In this document: piece by piece, positions 31,178-37,500 of the stretch
Layout: every line of letters begins with the position of its first letter
Position numbering within the stretch: position 1 is the first letter of the stretch
Position numbers and translations under genes: made by a program
The notes under the pieces: model-generated
Database searches by the model: none
Told to the model about the DNA's origin: nothing
Seen by the model: the letters and a program-made list of their open reading frames with translations, nothing else
Source of the DNA: Sphaeroforma sirkka
Lineage: Eukaryota; Opisthokonta; Ichthyosporea; Ichthyophonida
Direction of reading: 5' to 3'
DNA: 37,500 bases
NCBI GenBank assembly: GCA_001586965.3
Contig: LUCW03001588.1
Coordinates: 1-37,500 of the forward strand

Positions 31178-34100
31178 AATTCAATCAGACCTACAGCAAG
31201 TATGTGAACCAGCGCAGAGTTACTAATATATACAGTGTACATGTACAAGTAGTACAAGACCAGCCGCACCCACCGCTTCTACAAGTCGCACGTGGGGATT
31301 CAGTCGACCCTTCCATATGCGCGTCAGTACAGCAATCTCGCTCAGTGACACAAGTGGGTGTGTCTTGTGATACTCCTCCACTTCGTTGGCAATGTATTCG
31401 GCCTGGGAGATGGACGAAGGCACGTTGACCACACGCACGGGCGCTCCATCCGCCTTGGTTGTGCGTAGAGTCTTCTCAACCTGGTGGGGGCATAAATATA
31501 TATATATTATAGATATGTTTAGGCACAATACAGATAAACAAAGCGCGGCAAACAAGAGCTCGAAAGGTATTGCTCTCAGAAGAACAACAAGCGCTATATA
31601 TCATCCGACAACTACACAGGACAGGCACATGGCTGCAAACATACTCGGCCGTTGATACCCTTCGGACACTGTGTGGCAAACATTAGAATGTTGCCTGAAC
31701 AACGGTAGTTGTCGCTGAGCTCCACGAGGCCACTCGTTAGACGGAAGTCTTCGAAAATCAGGTCCGAATCCGCGCCGTTGAAGCCAAAGATAGACTGCCA
31801 GAGAAAAGGAAAGGATCAGTGAGCACACATAACACAGGCACAGAAGTATATGGGAGTGACAGTAGGTGTATGAATAAGACAAGATGGTCTTGAAAGTGGC
31901 ACGGCAGTCCAATTGGAGTGTATCGCACCATACAATGCATCGATGCCATACTTGTGCGAAGTAAGGGCGTGTAGATGTAGCTCAGCCAGACGATATAACA
32001 GACGAAGAATGATCAAAGCGCACACAGAGGTCAACAAGTACTGTGCAGCTTACACGATCACAGGTACTAAGAATATACAGGGTGCGGATGCCACAGATGA
32101 TACCGAGTTCTACCCATATAACATATATCTGTTGAGTTGGGAATGCGAGCCAGACACACACAAGAGCGCACGAAGTTATGACTGCAAACGGTATGTGAAG
32201 GCACTCAGTTCAGCCGTACGACAAACCTGGTCATCGTCTCCGACAGCGGTCACATTCTTGGACAGCATCTTCAATATGTCGTATTGGATTGAGTTGAGAT
32301 CTTGGAACTGTAGGGGGGGGTGACGGAGGTTGAACATTAATAATAATGCAATCACGGAACGTACGAGTTTCAAATAAGTGATACAACCAGCATACACAGG
32401 CCCAGCTTTCTCCAAAGTCTTGTTCTCAACTCGAGATGTGCTGTACACATACGCACACATACGGCTAGTACACATGCGACACCCTTTCCCATGGGATCGC
32501 CAGCCGGTGCGGGACTGCGTGCGCTCGCGAATGACATGCCTACTACTTTCATACACATATAAAGTTGGATTGCACCGGAACAAACCTCATCCACAAGGAT
32601 GTGTGTAAAGTTGTTTAGATATTTTCGTTGGACATCGACTTCATCCATCAGCAGTTTCCGAGCACACAGCAGCAGATCGAAGAAGTCCACGAGATTGTTC
32701 TCAAGGCACTCGGCAGTGGCACGGGCCAGCATGAGCCTGAACAATGAACATTTTCGGAATATATGCGTAATAAAAGGTTAGAAGGCCCACCAGATACACA
32801 GGAGGTGGAGAGGAGAATTATATATATATATAGGCACAGCACAGGCACAGGCACAGACACAGACACAGACACAGACACAGACACAGACACAGACACAGAC
32901 ACAGACACAGACACAGACACAGACACAGACACAGACACAGACACAGACACAGACACAGACACAGACACAGACACAGACACAAACACAGGCACAGACATAG
33001 ACACAGAGTCAGCCACAGCCACAGTCACCTATTGTCGTCGAGGTAGTCCGCTGACGTATAGTTGTTCTGCTTTGCAAAATCCCACTGCGCAAATAAAAGG
33101 GGAGGGGAGGGGAGGGTAGAAGGGTTTAATTGGCTACACAACTAGAGACAAACGGCAACAGTCAATGCAACAGAGTCAAAGGGGTTAACGGAGGTATACA
33201 GAGACTTACCAGTTTGGTAGCCTTCTTCACGGTTTCAGCGCTTGGCACCGCAAATTTCTGTGGGACAAAGTGGGGAGGTCAATGTAAGTCACACACGCCT
33301 CTGCCCACCCGCAACGGAAGTACAAACGCACACAATGGCAAGCGCCAGACGAAAAGGGGTGTATTCCTGCGATATAAAACGGACAGTAGGGCTGTGGCTT
33401 CAAATACCTTTCTGTCTCTGCAAGGCAATAGCTTATTCTTGCAGCACTCCAGGACATAGTGATGGAGTAGGTAGTTGGCCTCAATACTGATATCCTCTAC
33501 GTTCTTAGACGGCTTGAGGTTACAAAACTCCTGCACGAGCGCATTGGGCTGTGTAGGGGTTATAAGCGAGTGGCAAAGGTTAGACCATGCTCCAGCTATT
33601 CCATCGGAGACAACGGGCTACATGCGCATGACACACCTTTTTGTCGAGGAAGGTCTCGGCCAATTCCAACAGCTGAGCCCAGGAGTAGTCCATGTGCGCC
33701 TGTAGTTTCAACAGTGATGTCAGTGCCTTCTTTTTTTGGTGGCTGTCCTCGATCTGAATCAGCACACTCTTGACAAGCTTCCGCTTCTGATACTGCAGAA
33801 CGAGAAAGTCACACGTGACGAGAGAGTGTTTGGGGGTGGGATGGGTGGGGGCCTATACAGATATCGAGTCAATGGATCGGCGCCGACAAATAGCATGCGG
33901 TGATAATATGAATGCTAGCAGGAGTTAATACAAGGCAAGTTTCCTACCACCCATCGGGCAGGGTTTTAGGGTTTCAGGGTTTCAGGGTTTAGCAACCTAT
34001 ATGAAGGACATAAAGCAACTTACATCCAGGAGTAGGCTGGGCTTCTTCTGGTAGTGCAGGGCACTGTAGTGGCACATGACCATGCTATAGCACAACCCGT

Positions 34101-35425
34101 GCAATGTGCAGATGTTGACAGCGCCTGCATAGGGCGCAGGTATTGCAGCCGCCAGCCTCTGAAGGGTAGCGGATTCATATGTTTTAAGTACATGGGCGAG
34201 GTATACGTATATGCTTCTCAGTACATGTGTGTAACTGCTTATATATGCACATGTCGGATGTATTTGTATCTGCGTGTATGTACATGTATAATATATATGC
34301 ATTTGCTTCTAAGTACATGCGTGTAGCTGCTTATATGAACATAACGGATGTATTCGTATCTGCGTATATGTACATGTGCGATGTATATATATCTTCGTAT
34401 TTGTACATGTATGATGTATATGTATCTGCGTATATGTACCTGTGCCTATATGCACATGTGTGATGTATATTTATCTTCGTATATGTACATGTATGATGTA
34501 TTTGTATCCTCGTTTACGTACATGTAAGGTGTATACGTATCTGCGTATATGTACCTGCGTGTAGCTGCTCATATACACATGTGTGGTGCATAACTAGCTG
34601 CGTATAAGTACATGTGAGAAGTATACGTATCTGTGTGTATATGCAAATGTGATGCATATGTATCTACTTCTATGATTATGTGTGTAACTGCGTATATGCA
34701 CCTGTCGGATGTATATTTATCTGCGTGTATGCACATGTGTGTTGAATATTTATCTGCCTATATGCACATGTATATCTTGCATGATTACATTGCACATGCC
34801 CGGCTGTGCTGGCAAATAAAAGAGCTAGGACGGTCCGTGACTATAAATAAACACTCCACAACAGTCACACGGTGTACCCTCACACCAGTTAAACGTTAAG
34901 CCAACACACCTCACGCATCTCGTACACTGCCTTGTTGGTGAATGACACAGCCAGAATGGATGCTGGAGCTATTCCTGACTTGATCATGGCCAGGATGCGA
35001 GTGGTAATCACCCGTGTCTTCCCTGTCCCGGCTCCTGTATAGTTGTCCGTGCGCACATAGTAGCATGCACAGATTTCGATTTACATAGGAGCATGTACAG
35101 TTACCATAGTAGCATGCACAGAGTAGGGTTGATATACCAGCATGTCCAGTTAACATAGTAGCATGTATATAAATAACACATGAGCATCCATATAATCGGA
35201 TTTGCTTCTTAGCATCAATACGTTTGATCTGCGTTTGACAGCACCAACACGGCTATTGTGCAGAGAATAGACATCGCACAGTTGGGGGGCACATAAGGAA
35301 GCGCTCATAAAACATCCAGCTGTCTTTCAAACACACACGACTGAAAGACCTCTCCAGTGTGACGTTGTTGGCGAGGAGGATATATATATATATATATATA
35401 TATATAAACATATACATACATACAT

Positions 35426-35491
<66 letters not shown>

Positions 35492-37500
35492 CGGGGGTTT
35501 TTTAAATGACACTGTGTAATCATGTGTATGGATTCTATCATCACAGTGTGTATATCAGCATCCTTTCAATGTAGTTAGACCTGGTAGCAGTACTACATTG
35601 CACATACGGGAATGATAACAGCTACATCCGCCTGAGATGGTATGCAACATCAGTTGCCAACCATGCCAATGTGCCGAAATCAAGCACAGCCACAACTCCA
35701 TATTCACATATACATAGTAAGCACACAACACTTATTTACGGATAGCTAATAAGGACACGACACTTATTTACGGATAGCTAATAAGGACACAACACTTATT
35801 TACATCCACACAATAAGCACACATCACTTGTCTCAAAATACACATAATAGTCATTCAGACGTCATTCTGTCGCACCTACCGGTGCGTACAAGCGTCTCCA
35901 CTGTGTTCCGCACTCCTTCTCAGTGCATGTACGTTGACACTATTTGTATGCACACACGTGTCACATACACCCACATGACGCACACACGCTTGCACTCCAC
36001 GCGTGTGTTTGGTGTACACATAGATCATGAACCGAGTGGATACGACATGGCAGATAGACGAACAAGGCGTGTGGGTGTACAGGTAGTTGTACGTACCTGC
36101 CACTATGAGTGTAGCCTTATCGAACGGCGTCTGGACAGCTGCCATCTGTTGTGTGTTGAGTGTGGGAAGCTTGATGTTCTCTCGCATGGTCTGCTGGGTT
36201 TTAAGGGTTTAGGGGTTTAGGGTTTGTAAAGCTGGGTCTTATTGTTTTGTTAGTATGCTGTACGTATAAGGCCGTATTTGTTCCGGCTGATATCGCGACG
36301 CGTGCATGCCTTCCTGAAACATCGACAATCTTTTGACTCAAGCGTCTGCGCAGAACTCGCACATATAAATCAGTACAAACAATTTGTATACAGTTTACAC
36401 GTACGAGATCAATATAAACATTTGACACGCAAGAAGACACACCACCCGCGGGTGTACGCATGCCACGCGCTTATGTGCGGAAAAATACGATCGAAAGCAA
36501 GTAAAAGTCATAAGTACCCCCACGCATGTAGCTGCGTGTACACAAAGCATATACATAAGCTCAAAGCGTATGATTTGAGGTACATATTGTTTGTATATCG
36601 TGAAATGGCACGCATATCATCATGCCCCATACATCCATGCACGTCCTGTATACCTGAGTCAGACTTGGTGGGGGACCGATAGATCGAGACTGCTGACCCC
36701 CAGCGCTTCCGCCGAACCTGAACTGCCGCTGGTCACTGTCACGCTGCGCCGCATGGTTGTGTGCTGTAGACAAAACAAAGCAATGTGCATGTTCAAGCTA
36801 TACCTGTGATTGCAAGTCATGTCTGCGAGAATACACTGGATATTCCAACGAAGTGCATCAAGAGTGTGTTCTATGTATGACTGTCTTGTAGCATGCATGT
36901 GTTGTATATACGTATATAGTATCAAATGTCGAACATCGGCATGTCTCAGATCAAAAGTTTCATTTACAGGTGAATCATACCGGACCGTACGGGCTTGAGG
37001 GCGCTCCTAGCGGTCTTCGCATTCGTTGTCTGTGTACACTTCACACTGGCCTTGAGCTTACATGACAAGCTATTTTGACCCAAAACAGCTTTTTGGGCAA
37101 CATGCATGAAGTCATTCAAAGAGGTCTTCTGCTGTGGTGCCTTCCCACGCCTCACACAGCGCTTGGCTTTGACCTTGGCTGGTATACTGCTTTGACCTAT
37201 GCTGGCTGCGTGCAGAACGGTCATGAAGTCACTCAAATTTGTCTCCTTATTCGTAGCCATCTCACACCTCACACTGGTCTCAGGCTTGGGTGGTATGCTG
37301 CTTTGACCTGTACTAGCTGTCTGCGGAACAGGCATGAAGTCGCTCAAACTTGTCTTCTTATTCGTAGCCATCTCACACCTCACACTGATCTCAGGCTTGG
37401 GTGGTATGCTGCTTTGACCTGTACTAGCTGTCTGCGGAACAGGCATGGAGTCGCTCAAACTTGTCTTCTTATTCGTAGCCATCTCACACCTCACACTGGT
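24655..37500 (-). CDS. Superfamily 1A UvrD/Srs2-like DNA helicase, multi-exon, 5' end outside window
   Basis: The gene is read from 37500 downward. Exons that join in phase: 36981-37500, 36654-36763, 36097-36190, 34910-35034, 34024-34158, 33637-33792, 33408-33548, 33210-33257, 33029-33084, 32586-32736, 32227-32307, 31645-31794, 31274-31480, 30764-30827, 30488-30572, 29974-30080, 29749-29843, 29477-29544, 29068-29199, 28814-28832 (doubtful), 27935-28093, 26856-26990, 26381-26443, 25921-26145, 25611-25720. About 1,080 codons are covered. All SF1A motifs are present: LNTQQ, AGAGTGKT, SFTNKA, CTLHG, LVDEFQD, GDDDQ, DNYRC, GIGE, TIHQAKGLEW and AHVSCTR. Such 3'-5' helicases unwind DNA and, in the Srs2 branch, strip recombinase from DNA. 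The Srs2 assignment is inference; no F-box (FBH1) is seen. The 3' end is unresolved. Confidence 0.85.
25283..25490 (-). CDS. Possible helicase exon 26, 3' border unknown
   Basis: The acceptor TCTTAGCAG gives phase 2 continuity and reads [15 protein letters not shown], plausible as the strand after motif VI (TR.....L.L). The frame stays open to 25283, but a donor could not be fixed. Confidence 0.45.
25611..25720 (-). CDS. Helicase exon 25: motif VI
   Basis: 110 nt, phase 0 to 2. [15 protein letters not shown] matches EEERRL.YVA.TRA of motif VI with the arginine finger in TR. The usual RR is replaced by MK. Donor AG|GTGCGC. Confidence 0.8.
25921..26145 (-). CDS. Helicase exon 24: second half of motif V and long insert
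   Basis: 225 nt, phase 0. [20 protein letters not shown] completes motif V. It is followed by about 50 residues rich in K, S, T and P ([18 protein letters not shown]), unusual between motifs V and VI. The donor is taken as GAG|GTGTGT because it gives phase 0 for exon 25. Confidence 0.85.
26381..26443 (-). CDS. Helicase exon 23: first half of motif V
   Basis: 63 nt, phase 0; encodes [21 protein letters not shown]. is the start of motif V (TIHKAKGLE). Donor GTAGGT. Confidence 0.88.
26856..26990 (-). CDS. Helicase exon 22: 2B subdomain
   Basis: 135 nt, phase 0; encodes [20 protein letters not shown] and [16 protein letters not shown]. Acceptor TTGACTATAG, donor GTATGG. Confidence 0.75.
27125..27995. 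repeat. 117-bp minisatellite derived from exon 21 and its 5' splice site
   Basis: Copies with the TCAGGTGGGTCTTTTGTCC core start at intervals of exactly 117 bp (27171, 27288, 27405, 27522, 27639, 27756), followed by shortened copies near 27811 and 27999. Each full copy holds the end of exon 21 sequence plus the ATGTATGTTT donor region on the minus strand. Confidence 0.9.
27935..28093 (-). CDS. Helicase exon 21: 2B subdomain
   Basis: 159 nt, phase 0; encodes [15 protein letters not shown] and [17 protein letters not shown]. Acceptor GTAAAACAG, donor GTATGT. Its last 70 bases and the start of the next intron are copied many times in the 117-bp array just downstream. Confidence 0.72.
28110..28690. 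repeat. 58-60-bp minisatellite in an intron
   Basis: About ten copies of a unit with CAATACCACCGTAGTATCCG and ACAAACATACACAGTAG. Two unit types alternate in part of the array (ATCCACAGT and ATCGATAGC), giving a higher-order period near 116 bp. Confidence 0.9.
28814..28832 (-). CDS. Possible 19-nt microexon (exon 20)
   Basis: Exon 19 ends in phase 2 but exon 21 needs phase 0 input. A 19-nt piece between GAAAG and GTAAGG (NPQFIR) repairs this exactly. It is supported only by phase and by a good donor. Confidence 0.35.
29068..29199 (-). CDS. Helicase exon 19: acidic low-complexity insertion in 2B
   Basis: 132 nt, phase 2 to 2; encodes [19 protein letters not shown] after a T/N-rich part. This is probably a disordered insert. 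Several SD/SE sites are casein-kinase-like. Donor GTATGT. Confidence 0.7.
29477..29544 (-). CDS. Helicase exon 18: basic linker
   Basis: 68 nt, phase 0 to 2; encodes a lysine-rich stretch ([15 protein letters not shown]). Donor GTGAGT. It could hold a nuclear localisation signal. Confidence 0.7.
29640..29722. repeat. (TA)n/(CA)n microsatellite in an intron
   Basis: Mixed TATA, ACAC and TACATA runs between exons 17 and 18. Confidence 0.9.
29749..29843 (-). CDS. Helicase exon 17: 2B subdomain
   Basis: 95 nt, phase 1 to 0; encodes [17 protein letters not shown]. Acceptor GTTTTCAG, donor GTATGT. Confidence 0.75.
29974..30080 (-). CDS. Helicase exon 16: GIG segment
   Basis: 107 nt, phase 2 to 1. 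[17 protein letters not shown] matches the RRGIG..T...I segment of UvrD 2B. Donor GTAAGT. Confidence 0.85.
30488..30572 (-). CDS. Helicase exon 15
   Basis: 85 nt, phase 1 to 2. [20 protein letters not shown] corresponds to VKD.LAYLRL..NP.DD.A. Acceptor GATACAG, donor GTATGT. Confidence 0.8.
30764..30827 (-). CDS. Helicase exon 14: LRRxGIP/VGG segment, GC donor
   Basis: 64 nt, phase 0 to 1. [20 protein letters not shown] is the LRR.GIP...VGG..F segment. The only donor that keeps the alignment gap-free with exon 15 is G|GCAAGT, a GC-AG border. Confidence 0.8.
31040..31178. repeat. (TA)n/(CA)n microsatellite in an intron
   Basis: Alternating CA and TA runs between exons 13 and 14. Open frames through it on both strands are artefacts. 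Confidence 0.9.
31274..31480 (-). CDS. Helicase exon 13: start of domain 2A
   Basis: 207 nt, phase 0. It encodes [20 protein letters not shown] and [16 protein letters not shown], matching the E..IAVL.R segment of UvrD domain 2A. Donor GTGGGT. Confidence 0.85.
31645..31794 (-). CDS. Helicase exon 12: motifs III and IV
   Basis: 150 nt, phase 0. [17 protein letters not shown] completes motif III, and [14 protein letters not shown] is motif IV with its conserved N-Y-R. Donor GTATGT. Confidence 0.92.
32227..32307 (-). CDS. Helicase exon 11: motif II and start of motif III
   Basis: 81 nt, phase 0. [12 protein letters not shown] completes Walker B (VDEFQD), and [10 protein letters not shown] starts motif III. 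Donor GTTTGT. Confidence 0.92.
32586..32736 (-). CDS. Helicase exon 10: lead-in to motif II
   Basis: 151 nt, phase 2 to 0. [17 protein letters not shown] is the usual DFDDLL-type helix before motif II, and the exon ends FTHILVDE. The donor GTTTGT splits motif II between E and F. Confidence 0.9.
32853..32982. repeat. (ACAGAC)n hexanucleotide tract in an intron
   Basis: About 21 nearly perfect ACAGAC units between exons 9 and 10. It makes long but meaningless frames (TDTDTD on plus, VSVSVS on minus). Confidence 0.95.
33029..33084 (-). CDS. Helicase exon 9 (56 nt)
   Basis: Phase 0 to 2; encodes [18 protein letters not shown]. Acceptor TTTTATTTGCGCAG, donor AG|GTGACT. The following intron holds the hexanucleotide tract. 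Confidence 0.75.
33210..33257 (-). CDS. Helicase exon 8 (48 nt)
   Basis: Phase 0, 16 codons ([16 protein letters not shown]); acceptor TTTGTCCCACAG and donor GTAAGT are both strong. Confidence 0.75.
33408..33548 (-). CDS. Helicase exon 7: 1B subdomain
   Basis: 141 nt, phase 0; acceptor ACCCCTACACAG, donor GTATTT. It encodes [20 protein letters not shown] and a cysteine-containing helix ([11 protein letters not shown]). Confidence 0.78.
33637..33792 (-). CDS. Helicase exon 6: 1B subdomain
   Basis: 156 nt, phase 0; acceptor TCGTTCTGCAG, donor GTGTGT. It encodes a helical stretch ([20 protein letters not shown] ... [12 protein letters not shown]) in the place of subdomain 1B. Confidence 0.8.
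34024..34158 (-). CDS. Helicase exon 5: motif Ib
   Basis: 135 nt, phase 0. [14 protein letters not shown] corresponds to the TFHS..ILR motif Ib that contacts DNA. Acceptor CTACCCTTCAG, donor GTAAGT. Confidence 0.88.
34194..34790. repeat. Degenerate ~35-bp minisatellite in an intron
   Basis: Many imperfect copies of a unit like GATGTATATGTATCTGCGTA followed by TATGTACATGT fill the intron between exons 4 and 5. Confidence 0.8.
34910..35034 (-). CDS. Helicase exon 4: Walker A and motif Ia
   Basis: 125 nt, phase 1 to 0. Joined to exon 3 it reads [16 protein letters not shown], the ATP-phosphate loop, then [17 protein letters not shown], motif Ia. Donor GAG|GTGTGT. Confidence 0.92.
35044..35170. 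repeat. Short CATAGTAGCATG repeats in an intron
   Basis: Several imperfect copies of a 30-40-bp unit with CATAGTAGCATGCACAG/GTACAGTTA in the intron between exons 3 and 4. Confidence 0.7.
35380..35491. repeat. (TA)n-(CATA)n-(CA)n microsatellite in an intron
   Basis: TA run, then about eight CATA units, then about 18 CA units, then TA again. Confidence 0.95.
35719..35828. repeat. 36-bp tandem repeat in an intron
   Basis: Three copies of a unit containing ACACTTATTTACGGATAGCT and AATAAGGACACA; the last is diverged. Confidence 0.8.
36097..36190 (-). CDS. Helicase exon 3: Q-motif and start of Walker A
   Basis: 94 nt; phase 0 to phase 1. It encodes [15 protein letters not shown] and ends TLIVA plus one base. 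LN..Q..A is the SF1 Q-motif that recognises adenine. The donor GTACGT splits the Walker A motif. Confidence 0.85.
36198..36224 (+). repeat. Telomere-like TTTAGGG stretch beside the exon 3 acceptor
   Basis: Plus strand GGGTTTTAAGGGTTTAGGGG and following. On the minus (gene) strand it gives the pyrimidine-containing CCCTAAA tract directly before the acceptor of exon 3. A similar stretch lies at 33961-33993, with weaker ones near 28762 and 29312. Confidence 0.75.
36654..36763 (-). CDS. Helicase exon 2: glycine/glutamine-rich linker
   Basis: Acceptor TTTTGTCTACAG, donor GTATAC, 110 nt, phase 1 in and phase 0 out. It encodes [20 protein letters not shown] and a GPPPSLTQ end, a likely flexible linker to the helicase core. 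Confidence 0.65.
36981..37500 (-). CDS. Helicase exon 1 (partial): N-terminal 37-residue repeats
   Basis: The visible 173 codons are five tandem repeats of about 37 residues. The first three are nearly identical at DNA level (period exactly 111 bp) and the last two are diverged. Each good copy has [17 protein letters not shown] then [15 protein letters not shown]. The core K-T-S-L-x-D-F-M resembles a PCNA-interacting box (K/Q-x-x-L-x-x-F-F) with M last. The 3' border is phase 1 before GTATGA. The start codon lies outside the window. Confidence 0.75.

Noticed and set aside
32648-33119. Frames reading TDTDTD and VSVSVS
   Set aside because: They are translations of the ACAGAC tract inside an intron.

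Overview
The window is eukaryotic nuclear DNA. It holds one intron-rich protein gene (minus strand, about 24.7-37.5 kb) next to a dense block of LTR retrotransposons (1-23.8 kb). Evidence: at least 24 phase-consistent exons with GT-AG borders, Ty3/gypsy (chromovirus) gag-pol remnants, long (CA)n/(TA)n tracts, minisatellites in introns and telomere-like TTTAGGG-type motifs. The species cannot be read from the sequence. A unicellular eukaryote, for example a protist related to animals and fungi, is only a guess. No prokaryotic gene, operon, rRNA gene or CRISPR array is visible.

Transposon block. A Ty3/gypsy chromovirus on the minus strand (element 1, 665-9528) lies between two 173/180-bp LTRs and runs gag, protease, RT, RNase H, a DIRS-like extra domain, integrase and chromodomain. 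Its domains are well preserved but broken by about ten small frameshifts. It is inserted inside one unit of a 1.74-kb tandem array (remainder at 422-664 and 9529-14325). That array is built from pieces of a second LTR family in both orientations plus short gag-like minus-strand ORFs. A very degraded third gypsy-like element lies at about 15.2-17.6 kb. A second chromovirus (element 2, 17610-23794) has its own 211/234-bp LTRs and is pierced by three LTR copies of a different family. One of these has a clean 5-bp target duplication (TTTGT).

Gene. From 37500 (5' end outside the window) down to about 25.6 kb, and perhaps 24.65 kb, runs a superfamily 1A UvrD/Srs2-like DNA helicase. Its exons can be joined by reading phase, and together they give the Q-motif, Walker A, Ia, Ib, II, III, IV, the GIG region, V and VI. 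The N-terminal exon encodes a tandem 37-residue repeat with a PCNA-box-like core. Introns interrupt almost every catalytic motif, one intron appears to be GC-AG, and many introns are swollen by minisatellites. One 117-bp array is made of copies of an exon end together with its 5' splice site. The 3' end of the gene (below 25.6 kb) is uncertain.
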